Shown in pieces: positions 38,100 through 46,477 of a DNA stretch of 64,000 nt. This stretch comes from Immundisolibacterales bacterium (GTDB taxonomy: Bacteria > Pseudomonadota > Gammaproteobacteria > HK1), in NCBI GenBank assembly GCA_026712715.1, contig JAPOPW010000060.1:57480-121479 (forward strand). The letters are read 5' to 3'. The notes under the pieces are model-generated. The model was not told the origin of the DNA and ran no database searches. It saw nothing but the letters and a program-made list of their open reading frames with translations. Positions within the stretch are counted from its first letter, which is position 1. Every line of letters begins with the position of its first letter. A program made the position numbers and the translations under genes.

Positions 38100-41024
38100 T
38101 CAGGCGAAGGCCGGGGCGGCGGTCGCCGCCTCCCCGGCCAGGATCCGATCCACGAGCGCGTCGAGGGACTTCTGAAACGACTTGGGGAGGCGGCCTTTCG
38201 GCCATCCCCGGTCGGCGATGGCCGGAAGGGACGGTTCGAACGGAACCACCACGTCCGCGGGAGCGTCCACTCCGGCACCGATCAGCGCCTTGGCGCCCGC
38301 CGCCGGCTTGAATCCGCGCGTGTGGTTCTGGACCAGGACGAACGGCCACTCCTCGTCGAACATCGGGCCGAAACGTTCGAGCAGGTGCGCGGCTTGGTCC
38401 GCGCCGTCGGGGGTCGGCTCCACGACCAGGACCCTCGCGTCGACCAGGGCGAGAAGCGCGAGGCGGGTGGCCGGATCGTCGAGCCCGTCGATGAGCACCA
38501 GGTGCGAACGCCGCTGCAGCTCGACGAGGAGCTCGCACACCGCCCACACGGGCGCTAGGGGTGGGGGAATCGCGCTCCAGGGATAGCCGTAGACCGCAAT
38601 CCGATCCGATCGCTCCGTGCGCATGCTGTCCACCATCTCGGGGTGCATAGAGGCCCGTGCGACGGTGCTGAGCAGCTCGACGAGGCCGGCCGCGGGCTCG
38701 ACGTCGAGGAGGAACGAGAGCGCGGGGAACGTCCGGTTGAGGTCGAGCACCGAAACGTACCGGCCGCGCTCCGCCGCGACCAGCGCGGTGGCGGCGGCGA
38801 CGGTGGTCGCGCCGCTGCCCCCGGTGCCGGCGAAACCGACGGACCAGCCTCCGGCCGTTTCGACCGGTTCGGAACGCGTGGCCCGGGCGGCTGCTTCGCG
38901 CACCGCTGCCGGGGTGATCGGCTTGACCAGATAGTCGCTCACTCCCGCGAGCAGGATTTCGCGGCTGAATCGGGCCGTTTCGTCCGAGCCGAGGGCGATC
39001 ACCACCGTACCCATCTCGCAGACCGCGGCGAGCTCGTGGATTGCCCCGGCCGGATAGGGGGTCTCGTCGAGGTCCGCGAAGATGAGCGGCGACGAGTGAC
39101 CGGCGGAGATGACCTCGATGGCGGTACGAAGGCCCCCCGGCCAGACCAGGGGGTCCGCATGGTCGGAGAGCCCCTCGCGGAGCGCGCTCTCGGTCTCAAG
39201 GTCCGTCGCGAAGGCGAGGGCGGCGGCCTCGCCGCCGACCGCCGCGAACGGGTCGACCCGGGCAGCCGGCTCGGGAGCGGCAGCTTCCCCGGGCGAAAGG
39301 TCCTCCTCCGGCAACGCGACAAACGCGGCGACGGACGGCTCCCCGAGGGATGCCGCATCGAGCCCGGGGTCCGGACCGAACCCGGGGTCCGGATCGAGCT
39401 CGGCCGCCTCGGCGTCGCCGGGAAGCTCCTCGTCGGCCTCGGGCGCGTCCGCAAGTCCATCGAGCAACGCCCGCTCGACATCCGGCTCCTGTGGCGAGTC
39501 CCAGTCCGCGAGCGACGGGGGGAACCGGTCCGCACGGTGCCCGGGGTCGGATGGCTCGTCATCGGGAGGAGGGGTGCCGTCGTGGTCGAAGCTGCCCGCA
39601 CCGTTCCCGGGAACGTAGGAATAGGGCTCGGAGGCATCCGTGAGTCCCTCGACGAGCGCCCGCTCGAGGTCCGGCTCGGCCGGGGGGCTCCAATCCGGGA
39701 GCGGGAGAAGCGAATGGCCGGGATTGCCCTCGTGGGCGCCCGATTGGCCTTCCGTCACGAAGAGACCGGACTCGCCGTCACGGGCGTCGGTGCGGAAGTC
39801 CGCGGTGCCGCCGTCGTCGAGGAATCGGGGAGGGTCGAACGCACCGGCCCGGGGTCCGGCACCGGACGGTTCGAAATCCGCTTCCGGTGGTGGGCTCCAG
39901 TCCGGCAGCGGCGGACGCAACGGCGCAACCGGCTCGCCGGTCTCGAAAACGGGGGCGGGGGCCGGATCGGCGCCGTTCGCGGCGTCATCGCCGTTCGGGA
40001 ACGAATCGAGCTCCGGGGGCTCCGGGGCGTCCGCGAGCCCATCGAGCAGTGCGCCCTCGAAGTCGGAGGCGTGCGGCGGACCGGACTCGGTGGCCGGTGT
40101 CCCGCCCGAAGCGGGAGCCGGGGCCCGGTCTTCGGGCTCCTCGTGGCCGTCGGGCACGAAGAGCGGCGCGGAGTCGGAGTGAATGCCGTCTTCGAAGCTC
40201 GCGGCGTCATCGTCGTTCGGGAACGCATCGAGCTCCGGGGGCTCCGGGTCGTCCGCGACCCCATGGAGCAGTTCGCCCCCGAAGTCGGAGGCGTGCGGTG
40301 GGTCGGGCTCGGTGGCCGGTGTCCGGTCCGGAGCGGGAGCCGGGGCCCGGTCTTCGGGCTCCTCGTGGCCGTCGGGCACGAAGAGCGGCGCGGAGTCGGA
40401 GTGAATGCCGTTTTCGAAGCTCGCGGCGTCATCGCCGTTCGGGCTCGGATCGAGCTCCGGGGGCTCCGGCGGCTCCGGGGCGTCCGCGAGCCCATCGAGC
40501 AGTTCGCCCCCGAAGTCGGAGGCGTGCGGCGGACCGGGCTCGGTGGCCGGAGTCCGGTCCGGAGCGGGAGCCGGGGCCCGGTCTTCGGGTTCCTCGTGGC
40601 CGTCGGGCACGAAGAGCGGCGCGGAGTCGGAGTGAATGCCGTCTTCGAAGCTCGCGGCGTTGTCGCCGTCGGGGAACGCATCGAGCTCCGGGGGCTCCGG
40701 GGCGTCCGCGACCCCATGGAGCAGTTCGCCCCCGAAGTCGGAGGCGTGCGGTGGGTCGGGCTCGGTGGCCGGTGTCCGGTCCGGAATGGAAAGTGGTGCG
40801 AGGTCGCCGGCATCCCGATGGTCGTCGGTCTCGAAGAGGGTCGCGGCGCCGAAAATTGCGTCTTGTTCGAATTCCGTGCGGTCGTCGTCCACTAAAGAGT
40901 CGGGATCCGGGGCATCCTCGAGTCCCTCCAGCAGCGCTCTCTCGAGATCGGGAGCGAGCCCGCCGGCAGGTTCGGACCCGGACGAGGACGCTCCCCTGAA
41001 AAGGAAGGCGGAATCGGCGCTCAT
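38100..41024 (-). CDS. tadZ: TadZ/CpaE with about 590-residue repetitive N-terminal extension
   Basis: The C-terminal third matches TadZ/CpaE. A receiver-like domain (about 600-715, ending SDYLVKPITPAA) is followed by a MinD-type ATPase with a lysine-less P-loop (GFAGTGGSGATTVAA) and the strand SVLDLNRTFPALSF. TadZ helps position the Tad machinery at the pole. The N-terminal 590 residues are acidic and Pro-rich. They contain four tandem copies of a 74-77-residue unit and, overall, about eight copies of a short motif like ERALLDGLADAPE. Typical TadZ/CpaE proteins are about 400-550 residues; this is 974. ATG 41024 follows GGGGA. A second, normal-size TadZ is encoded at 48911-50071. Confidence 0.88.
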   Translation of the reverse strand: MSADSAFLFRGASSSGSEPAGGLAPDLERALLEGLEDAPDPDSLVDDDRTEFEQDAIFGAATLFETDDHRDAGDLAPLSIPDRTPATEPDPPHASDFGGELLHGVADAPEPPELDAFPDGDNAASFEDGIHSDSAPLFVPDGHEEPEDRAPAPAPDRTPATEPGPPHASDFGGELLDGLADAPEPPEPPELDPSPNGDDAASFENGIHSDSAPLFVPDGHEEPEDRAPAPAPDRTPATEPDPPHASDFGGELLHGVADDPEPPELDAFPNDDDAASFEDGIHSDSAPLFVPDGHEEPEDRAPAPASGGTPATESGPPHASDFEGALLDGLADAPEPPELDSFPNGDDAANGADPAPAPVFETGEPVAPLRPPLPDWSPPPEADFEPSGAGPRAGAFDPPRFLDDGGTADFRTDARDGESGLFVTEGQSGAHEGNPGHSLLPLPDWSPPAEPDLERALVEGLTDASEPYSYVPGNGAGSFDHDGTPPPDDEPSDPGHRADRFPPSLADWDSPQEPDVERALLDGLADAPEADEELPGDAEAAELDPDPGFGPDPGLDAASLGEPSVAAFVALPEEDLSPGEAAAPEPAARVDPFAAVGGEAAALAFATDLETESALREGLSDHADPLVWPGGLRTAIEVISAGHSSPLIFADLDETPYPAGAIHELAAVCEMGTVVIALGSDETARFSREILLAGVSDYLVKPITPAAVREAAARATRSEPVETAGGWSVGFAGTGGSGATTVAAATALVAAERGRYVSVLDLNRTFPALSFLLDVEPAAGLVELLSTVARASMHPEMVDSMRTERSDRIAVYGYPWSAIPPPLAPVWAVCELLVELQRRSHLVLIDGLDDPATRLALLALVDARVLVVEPTPDGADQAAHLLERFGPMFDEEWPFVLVQNHTRGFKPAAGAKALIGAGVDAPADVVVPFEPSLPAIADRGWPKGRLPKSFQKSLDALVDRILAGEAATAAPAFA
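39961..40857 (-). repeat. tandem in-frame repeats of 222-231 bases in tadZ
   Basis: Four near-identical to degenerate units lie at about 40636-40857, 40405-40635, 40183-40404 and 39961-40182. Each encodes LFVPDGHEEPEDRAPAPA, then PPHASDFGGELLDG, then APEPPELD and ends near GIHSDS. All lengths are multiples of three (222 and 231), so copy-number change keeps the frame. The first unit (40636-40857) is the most divergent. Confidence 0.9.
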
Positions 41025-41204
41025 TCCCCGTCCATGCTCCGATGAGAGATGGGACGAGCTCCGAATTCGAGCGCGCAACGGTTTCTCGCCGGCGGGTTCG
41101 GATACATGGCCACAATTCGTCTCAGGCTGACCGAAAGGACGACTCCGCCGTCCCCGGTGGCGATACGACGGTTCGTCGAGGAAACGCGCGAGCCGGATGC
41201 CTCT

Positions 41205-41504
41205 CTAGGTAGTGGTCCCGGTGGTTCCGGTAGTCCCGGTGGTTCCGGTTGTCCCGGTGGTAGTCCCGGTCGTGGTCCCGGTGGTGGTCCCGGTGGTGGT
41301 CCCGGTGGTGGTCCCGGTGGTCCCGGCGATCTGTTTCCCCACGTTGTCGAGCGCAGTCTTGATCTGGGTGCTGAAGGCGGTCAGCGCCGTTCCGATTCCG
41401 ACGGCGATGACCCCGACCAGAATCGCGTACTCGAGCGCGGACACGGCTCGACTGTTCCGGATGAAGCGACGGTAGCCTTGCCACCAATGCCTTGCCTTCG
41501 ACAT
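41205..41504 (-). CDS. flp: Flp-type pilin with Thr/Gly-repeat tail
   Basis: The 99-residue product has the Flp prepilin core SRAVSALEYAILVGVIAVGI, with the conserved Glu-Tyr pair five and six residues after the predicted cleavage site, and a hydrophobic assembly helix. The residue before the cleavage site is Ala rather than the usual Gly. Residues 62-99 are composed only of Thr and Gly, mainly GTTT and GTT units. Flp pilins normally end soon after the helix. ATG 41504 follows GAGGAACGAG. It lies between flp2 and tadZ in the tad operon. Confidence 0.9.
   Translation of the reverse strand: MSKARHWWQGYRRFIRNSRAVSALEYAILVGVIAVGIGTALTAFSTQIKTALDNVGKQIAGTTGTTTGTTTGTTTGTTTGTTTGTTGTTGTTGTTGTTT
41208..41321 (-). 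repeat. 12- and 9-base repeats encoding the pilin Thr/Gly tail
   Basis: Five 12-base GTTT units followed by four 9-base GTT units, all in frame, make up the 3' end of the flp gene. Slippage would change tail length without frameshift. Confidence 0.85.
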
Positions 41505-41571
41505 GGTCTCGTTCCTCAACTGGTTGGTCTCGGATGCCGCGTTCTCGAGATCACGGACACGGCCAGCCGGA

Positions 41572-41649
41572 GTCTCCGCAAGGGTTGGTCAGCCCTGCGG
41601 AGACGGCTTCCCCACCGCTGCCGCAACGATCGGCCGGACGTTCCGGCCG
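41572..41649 (-). other. two hairpins between the paired pilin genes
   Basis: Perfect inverted repeats: GTCTCCGCA (41572-41580) with TGCGGAGAC (41596-41604), and CGGCCGGA (41631-41638) with TCCGGCCG (41642-41649). The second begins 11 bases after the stop of flp2. Neither has a T-run, so partial termination, pausing or mRNA stabilisation is more likely than full termination. Confidence 0.55.
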
Positions 41650-41659
41650 GAACCCCGCG

Positions 41660-41881
41660 TCAGTTCAGGCCTGATATGGTCTTGATCTTGTCGCCAGACT
41701 TCTTCAAGGCAGTTTCTACCTGACCCTCGAAGGCCACCAGCGCGCCTCCGATCCCGACCGCGATGACCCCGACCAGGATCGCGTACTCGAGGGCGGACAC
41801 GGCCTTGTTGTCGCGGAGGAAACGTCCCGATCGGAACTTGCGGCCCCTGGACTGCTTTGCGGGTTGGCGGTTGAGCTTCAT
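41660..41881 (-). CDS. flp: Flp-type pilin, second copy
   Basis: The 73-residue product starts at ATG 41881 after an AGGAG site and carries the Flp core NKAVSALEYAILVGVIAVGI, almost identical to the neighbouring pilin, followed by a short amphipathic tail ending KIKTISGLN. Length and tail are typical of major Flp pilins, so this may be the main fibre subunit. The 26-residue leader is basic, as expected for cytoplasmic prepilin sequence removed by the CpaA peptidase. Confidence 0.92.
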   Translation of the reverse strand: MKLNRQPAKQSRGRKFRSGRFLRDNKAVSALEYAILVGVIAVGIGGALVAFEGQVETALKKSGDKIKTISGLN

Positions 41882-42256
41882 GGGAGACTCCTGATGCAAG
41901 AGTGGAGGGTGGAAAGCGCGGAAATTCGCCGGCTCCGGACGGTCCGGTTCCGGCTCGGCGCGTCGGTCGGACGACCGGCGACCGCCTCGCAACGTTGGCG
42001 AATGCGGCCACCGGCGGGTCCGAAGTCGAAGAATCGATTGAGGGGCGGGCCCTCGGGGAAACCCCGGTGCCGATCGAGCGCTCGCGAAGGCTGGCTTCGA
42101 AGGTTGCAGGGACGAAGCCGGGAACCATCGCCGCGAGCGAGAACACCCCGCTCCCGGACGCCTCGGCGCGCGCTGCAGGGGAAATGTTGCACGCTCATGC
42201 CGGCTGCCCCGTCGATTCGCGAAGGGGAGGGCTCTCTCCGGGTCGGTTGCGGGTAC
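41882..42256 (-). other. 375-base gap in the tad operon
   Basis: No conserved gene is visible between the TadE-like gene and flp2. Open frames here are low-complexity and lack ribosome sites. No clear promoter or terminator was found. Confidence 0.4.
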
Positions 42257-42871
42257 TCATGCCGGCGGGTCGGGGGTCTTTCCCTGCGTGCGCGCCGGCA
42301 GTGCGTACAGCCGGTAGATGTCCCCCGCAACCTGTTGGGAGAGGGCGCCCAGGCGGGTGAGGCGGGCACAGAACTCGACGATGATCAGGATATCGTCGTC
42401 CGCCATCGTGAAGTGGCCCGGAAGCACCGGGCTCGGCGGCGAGCCGTCGACGTGTTGCGCACATGCGTCCGCCAGCTCCTGCGTGGCCGTCGCGTCGCCG
42501 ATCTTGATCGTTTCGTCGATCCAGAGAACTTCGGGCGGGTTGCCGGACGGCTTGCGGATGGCGGTGACCACGAAGGCCAGGTTGGCCGGTACGCCGAGCT
42601 CGTTGTTGTAGAGGAACTCGCCGAGCTTCGTCATCTCCGCGAGGTCCGGATGCTCGTCGCGCGACACGTAGTCGGCCATGATCGACGCCATTCGTGCCCC
42701 GGCCGTGTCCGCGCTGATTCGGGTGTAGAGATCGAAGCATATGGAAGCGGTCGAAAGCAGCACGACGGACCCGAGGGCGAATTCGAGCGCGGCCGCGCCG
42801 CGACGGTCGCGGACGAGGAACGTCCGCAGGAGCGCGACCGTCCGCAGGGAGAGTGAAACGATGTGGTCCAT
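42257..42871 (-). CDS. TadE/TadG-like pseudopilin
   Basis: The 204-residue protein has the TadE-like N-terminal segment RDRRGAAALEFALGSVVLLS, a Gly-containing cleavage-like site followed by a hydrophobic helix, and a soluble extracytoplasmic domain. TadE and TadF are minor pseudopilins processed by the prepilin peptidase. A TadG-like identity is possible, but TadG is usually longer. It starts 13 bases after the preceding TadE-like gene and precedes the two pilin genes. Confidence 0.75.
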   Translation of the reverse strand: MDHIVSLSLRTVALLRTFLVRDRRGAAALEFALGSVVLLSTASICFDLYTRISADTAGARMASIMADYVSRDEHPDLAEMTKLGEFLYNNELGVPANLAFVVTAIRKPSGNPPEVLWIDETIKIGDATATQELADACAQHVDGSPPSPVLPGHFTMADDDILIIVEFCARLTRLGALSQQVAGDIYRLYALPARTQGKTPDPPA

Positions 42872-42884
42872 ATCCGGTTCCCGC

Positions 42885-43451
42885 TCAGGGCTCGGCCCGG
42901 GCGAGGCCCATGGCGACCATGGAAACGGAAGTCGACGACTGCTCGAACGACATCAGATCGCGGCTCCATCCGATTCGGACGAAGACCATCTCGCCACTGG
43001 AGCCCGCCGGATCCTGGTTCAGAGCCAGGGTCGCGGGCAGCTCGGAGGGGTTGACATTCGGCTGAATCTTCGAGTCCGGCCACTTGTCCCAGCAGTCGAA
43101 GGCGGGGTCCTTGTCGAGCTCGTCGATGATTGCATCGCACGCGCGCTCTTTGCGCTTTGCGTCGTCATGCAGGATGCTTGAGTCGAGGGCCAGCGCCCTG
43201 GCCGCAGCCTGGGCCGCCCGGTCCATCTGATCGGTCTGGAAGGTTACGCCCACGATCTCCATCAGACCTGCGAACGCGATCACGAACGTCCCGATTGCCA
43301 GCACGGATTCGGTCGTCACCGCGCCTGCCTGAGCGCATCGCGCTCCGCGGCGCGTGCGGCGGTGGATGTCGGACCGGTCAAAGGGCCGCCCGGCCCTGTC
43401 GGTAGAAGGGTGTCTCGCTTCCGTCGGTACTGAAGCCCGCTGTCGAGGCAT
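42885..43451 (-). CDS. TadE-like pseudopilin, first gene of the tad operon
   Basis: The 188-residue product has a basic N-terminal segment and then AQAGAVTTESVLAIGTFVIA, a TadE-like processing site and helix, followed by a soluble domain with two cysteines that could form a disulphide. ATG 43451 follows AAAGGA. It is the first gene downstream of the strong promoter at 43546-43574, with a leader of about 90 bases. Confidence 0.7.
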   Translation of the reverse strand: MPRQRASVPTEARHPSTDRAGRPFDRSDIHRRTRRGARCAQAGAVTTESVLAIGTFVIAFAGLMEIVGVTFQTDQMDRAAQAAARALALDSSILHDDAKRKERACDAIIDELDKDPAFDCWDKWPDSKIQPNVNPSELPATLALNQDPAGSSGEMVFVRIGWSRDLMSFEQSSTSVSMVAMGLARAEP

Positions 43452-43545
43452 CTTTCCTTTACCCTGTGGTCGCAATGGACGGCGTGATCGCTATGGGTGT
43501 CCGCTAACCTCTTGCTCTGACTTGGTCGTGCTTGCTTTGATAATG

Positions 43546-43574
43546 AGTATATGACTGTCTTATGTAGCTGTCAA
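43546..43574 (-). promoter_or_regulatory. strong sigma70 promoter of the tad operon
   Basis: Perfect TTGACA (43569-43574), 17-base spacer and TATACT (43546-43551) on the minus strand, within a markedly AT-rich patch. It should drive the TadE-like, flp, tadZ, tadA, tadB, tadC and peroxidase genes. Confidence 0.88.
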
Positions 43575-43918
43575 CCATGTGGGGATCCTCCCTCGGCGGG
43601 GTCAAATTTTATTGTTTTTTCAGCGAGCTAACGAATCGTGACGGGGCCGAGGAAGCCATCGCGGGCCGGCCTGCGGCCGCCCCGACCGGCGGTCGATTTC
43701 GCTCGAATGGAAGCCGCCTGGACCGCGGCGTAATTTTGTCTCGGGCGAAACGGGGAAACATCCGTTCCTTCGCGGAGCGCCGCCCGGGAGCCAGTGTTCG
43801 ACGGTTGCCGGCAGTCCGGGCCGGGAGCCCCGGGCGTCTTCACGCAAGGCCCCGGCCCCGACGGTCGAATGGCTCGAAAAGCGCGCCGGGTGCGGCCCGG
43901 TCCGAATTGCGCGGACGG
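43575..43918 (-). other. 344-base gap upstream of the tad promoter
   Basis: Between the third pilin gene and the tad promoter. It contains a T-rich stretch on the plus strand (about 43604-43620) that may help the promoter. No gene is supported. Confidence 0.4.
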
Positions 43919-44086
43919 CTATCCTCCGATGGCCCGGACAATCTTGTCGAGGTTCCCGGAAAGCGCTCCGAGCGCAACCCCCAACGCCACCGTGACGACT
44001 CCGACCAGAATCGCGTAGTCGAGCGCGAAGGACATCTCGTTTCCGCGGAGATACCGGCGGAATGGCCAGAGCTGATTCTTCTTCAC
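43919..44086 (-). CDS. flp: Flp-type pilin, third copy, short
   Basis: The 55-residue product starts at GTG 44086, which has an ideal AGAGGAG site 7 bases upstream. The core GNEMSFALDYAILVGVVTVA is Flp-like, but the invariant Glu of the processing/assembly motif is Asp, and the residue before the expected cleavage site is Met. The helix and the short tail SGNLDKIVRAIGG are otherwise typical. It is a separate unit upstream of the tad operon promoter and divergent from the first LysR gene. It may be a minor pilin or a decaying copy. Confidence 0.78.
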   Translation of the reverse strand: MKKNQLWPFRRYLRGNEMSFALDYAILVGVVTVALGVALGALSGNLDKIVRAIGG

Positions 44087-44341
44087 TGTACTGCTCCTCT
44101 TCAAGAACCCGATGAAGTCCAGGTGGTGAGTCCCCCGGCAATTCGCGCGGGATACCGAACGATCGTAAGTCGCGGTCACCGTGACGAATGGTTCGTCGAT
44201 CGAATGTGTGCCGGGCGCTCCCGCGCCATGCGCTTTTTTGTGAACGGATCGGCGAATCTCGGCTCCGGGAACCGGCCCGGGGTTACCCGGGGGCTCCTGG
44301 TTCGGCATCCACCCTGTGATGACCCTGTTCATGGAGCGGGA

Positions 44342-44369
44342 ATCCTACCGATGCCCACGATTTTGACAA
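44342..44369 (-). promoter_or_regulatory. divergent overlapping promoters between flp3 and lysR1
   Basis: On the minus strand TTGTCA (44364-44369), 16 bases, TAGGAT (44342-44347) points to the third pilin gene. On the plus strand TTGACA (44363-44368) overlaps it and could serve the first LysR gene, with TAATGT 15 bases downstream. Overlapping -35 boxes next to a LysR gene are a common autoregulatory arrangement. The surrounding 44087-44494 gap is AT-rich in its second half and has no gene. Confidence 0.5.
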
Positions 44370-44494
44370 CATGATCAACCACATAATGTCCATTGGATTC
44401 ACTTCCCCGATTATGAGGAGAATCGGTTCGACTGATGGGCTGATATTGATTATCGAACTTTTGGTAGAGTAAATTCTGAAAATTCGACACGCTG

Positions 44495-45472
44495 ATGGTA
44501 AGATTCCGAGCTTCGTGTCCGAAGTCCGTCATGAAGGCGCACGTTCGCAGTATGGCCGCAGAACGACAATCTTCCAGCCGGGGGGACCGTCTGAAGCAGC
44601 TTCGCGCGTTTTGCCACGCGGCAAGGCTTGGGAGCATTACGCGGGCGGCCGAGTATATCTTCTCGAGCCAACCCGCCGTTTCGCAACAGGTCCGCGCGCT
44701 CGAAGACGAGCTTGCCCTCGCCCTGTTCGACCGGCGCGGTCCCCGAATCGCACTCACTCCGGCCGGCGAAAGGCTCTACGAGATGGCCATGCCCGTTGTC
44801 GTCGGCATGGACCGCCTTCCCGATACCTTCGCCGAGCAGTTCCGAGGCGAGATATCGGGTGACTTCCAGCTCGCGGCCGGGAGGGCGACGGCGGCCTACG
44901 TGGTGCCTCGGTATCTCAGGCTGTTCCGGGAGCAGTTTCCCGACATCCGGGTGAACGTGAGGACCGGAACCGGCCTCGAGAGGCTGAGCTGGCTGAGAGC
45001 GTACGAAGTGGACATCGCGTTCGGCGCGATGGACGTCGTTCCCCCGGACCTCGACTTTCACAAGATCTTCTCCTCGCGCAACCTGCTGATCACCCCGGTC
45101 GACCACCCGTTGGCCGGGCGCGAGGACGTGGACATCCGCGAGGCAGGACGCTACCCGGCGGTCGTGCACCGCAGCACCCACTACATCCAGCAGATTGCGG
45201 ACTTCATCCTCCGGCAGCATGGCGTCGCGATCAACGTGGCGGTCGAGCTCGACGGATGGAACGTCATCAAGCGCTACGTGGCGGAAGGCGTGGGGATCTC
45301 GGTGGTCCCGGACCTGTGCGTCACCGAGCGCGACCGCTTGTGGCGGATTCGGTTCGACCGTTACTTCCCGGACCGCACCTACGGGGTGATCATGCGCCGC
45401 AACGAGAGTCCCCCGCTCGCCGCCGAGCGATTCATCCGGATCATGGACCCGGCGTTCCGGGGCGCGGCATGA
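44495..45472 (+). CDS. LysR-type regulator 1
   Basis: The 325-residue protein has an N-terminal LysR winged helix (RLGSITRAAEYIFSSQPAVS, then QQVRALEDELALALFDRR) and a CysB-like effector domain with GWNVIKRYVAEGVGISVVPD. The start is uncertain: ATG 44495, 44531 and 44552 are in frame and none has a good ribosome site. It heads a cluster of four paralogues on the plus strand, divergent from the third pilin gene. Most similar to regulator 4 by eye (shared WLRxYEVDIAFxAMDV). The regulated genes may be the neighbouring pilin or tad genes; that is inference. Confidence 0.9.
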   Translation: MVRFRASCPKSVMKAHVRSMAAERQSSSRGDRLKQLRAFCHAARLGSITRAAEYIFSSQPAVSQQVRALEDELALALFDRRGPRIALTPAGERLYEMAMPVVVGMDRLPDTFAEQFRGEISGDFQLAAGRATAAYVVPRYLRLFREQFPDIRVNVRTGTGLERLSWLRAYEVDIAFGAMDVVPPDLDFHKIFSSRNLLITPVDHPLAGREDVDIREAGRYPAVVHRSTHYIQQIADFILRQHGVAINVAVELDGWNVIKRYVAEGVGISVVPDLCVTERDRLWRIRFDRYFPDRTYGVIMRRNESPPLAAERFIRIMDPAFRGAA

Positions 45473-46401
45473 CCATGATTCCGGACCGCAGGAAGCTCTA
45501 CCACAAGCGGGACCGGCTCCGGCAGCTTCGTGCGTTCTGTCACGCCGCGAGATACGGGAGCATGACCCAGGCGGCCGAGCATCTCCTCATGAGTCAGCCC
45601 GCCGTTTCGCTCCACGTGCGCGAGCTCGAGCACGAGCTTGAAGCAGTCCTGTTCGAGCGCCACGGTCCGCGCATCTCCCTGACGCAGGCCGGCGAGTGCC
45701 TCTTCCGGCTGGCGATGCCGCTGGTGGAGGGAATGGACGACATCCCCGACGTCTTTGCCGAGGAGCTCGACGACGGGGACCTCACGGGCGAGCTCAACAT
45801 CGCCTCCGGTGACGCGGGCACGGTGTACGTCCTCCCCCGGGTCATCAAGCGTCTGCGCGACCAGTCGCCCGGGATCAGGGTGCGGGTGAGCACCGGCGTC
45901 ATCGGAAAGGGGCTGGAAATGCTCCTGGATGACGAGGTGGAGCTCGTCTTCGGTTCTCGGGGGCCCGTCTCGAAGGCCATCGTCTACCGTCCGGTGCTGA
46001 CCTACGATCTCGTGCTCATCACCTCCGAGGACCATCCGCTGGCGGGCCGCGAGACGGTGTCGCCGGCAGAGATCGCGTCGTATCCGGTCATCGTTCCCGA
46101 CTTCGGCACCTACAGCCTGCAAGGCGGTGAGTCACCCCTGCGGCATCTCGGGATCGAAGCCAACGTCGTGATCGAGGTCGGCGGCTGGGACGTGGTCGAA
46201 CGATACGTCGAAGCCGGCCTCGGAATCGCGTTCTACGGGACGTTCTGCGTCAGCGAGGAGAGCCGACTCTCGGTCATTCCGCTTCGAGAGTACTTTCCCA
46301 AGCGAAGCTACGGATGGTTCATGCGAAGGGATCGGGCCCTCTCGAGGTTCGCGGAACGACTCATCGAAGCGATGGACGCCGAGTATCCCGACCCTTCCTG
46401 A
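45469..46401 (+). CDS. LysR-type regulator 2
   Basis: The 310-residue protein begins with an ATGA overlap on regulator 1, so the two are translationally coupled. The HTH is YGSMTQAAEHLLMSQPAVSL and the effector domain keeps VGGWDVVERYVEAGLGIAFY. The N-terminal motif LYHKRDRLRQLRAF is shared with regulator 3, suggesting those two are the closer pair. No ligand can be assigned. Overlap with regulator 1 suggests they act together or cross-regulate. Confidence 0.9.
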   Translation: MTMIPDRRKLYHKRDRLRQLRAFCHAARYGSMTQAAEHLLMSQPAVSLHVRELEHELEAVLFERHGPRISLTQAGECLFRLAMPLVEGMDDIPDVFAEELDDGDLTGELNIASGDAGTVYVLPRVIKRLRDQSPGIRVRVSTGVIGKGLEMLLDDEVELVFGSRGPVSKAIVYRPVLTYDLVLITSEDHPLAGRETVSPAEIASYPVIVPDFGTYSLQGGESPLRHLGIEANVVIEVGGWDVVERYVEAGLGIAFYGTFCVSEESRLSVIPLREYFPKRSYGWFMRRDRALSRFAERLIEAMDAEYPDPS

Positions 46402-46468
46402 GCGCTCTGCTCCGCCGGCCGCCGCATCGCGAGCGCGAGATTCGAATCGCGTTTCCAGATATGTGATG

Positions 46469-46477
46469 TGCCATAAT
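46469..46477 (+). promoter_or_regulatory. extended -10 promoter candidate for LysR 3
   Basis: TGCCATAAT (46469-46477) is an extended -10 in an AT-richer stretch of the 360-base gap between regulators 2 and 3. No good -35 accompanies it. It would give a leader of about 280 bases before ATG 46762. Nothing else is recognised in 46402-46761. Confidence 0.4.

Noticed and set aside
38643..40895. 750-codon plus-strand frame opposite tadZ
   Set aside because: Its repeats are the antisense image of the tadZ repeats; the minus strand carries the real receiver and ATPase domains.
41208..41335. CRISPR-like or VNTR array
   Set aside because: The repeat is only 9-12 bases, in frame, and encodes the pilin tail; there are no spacers.
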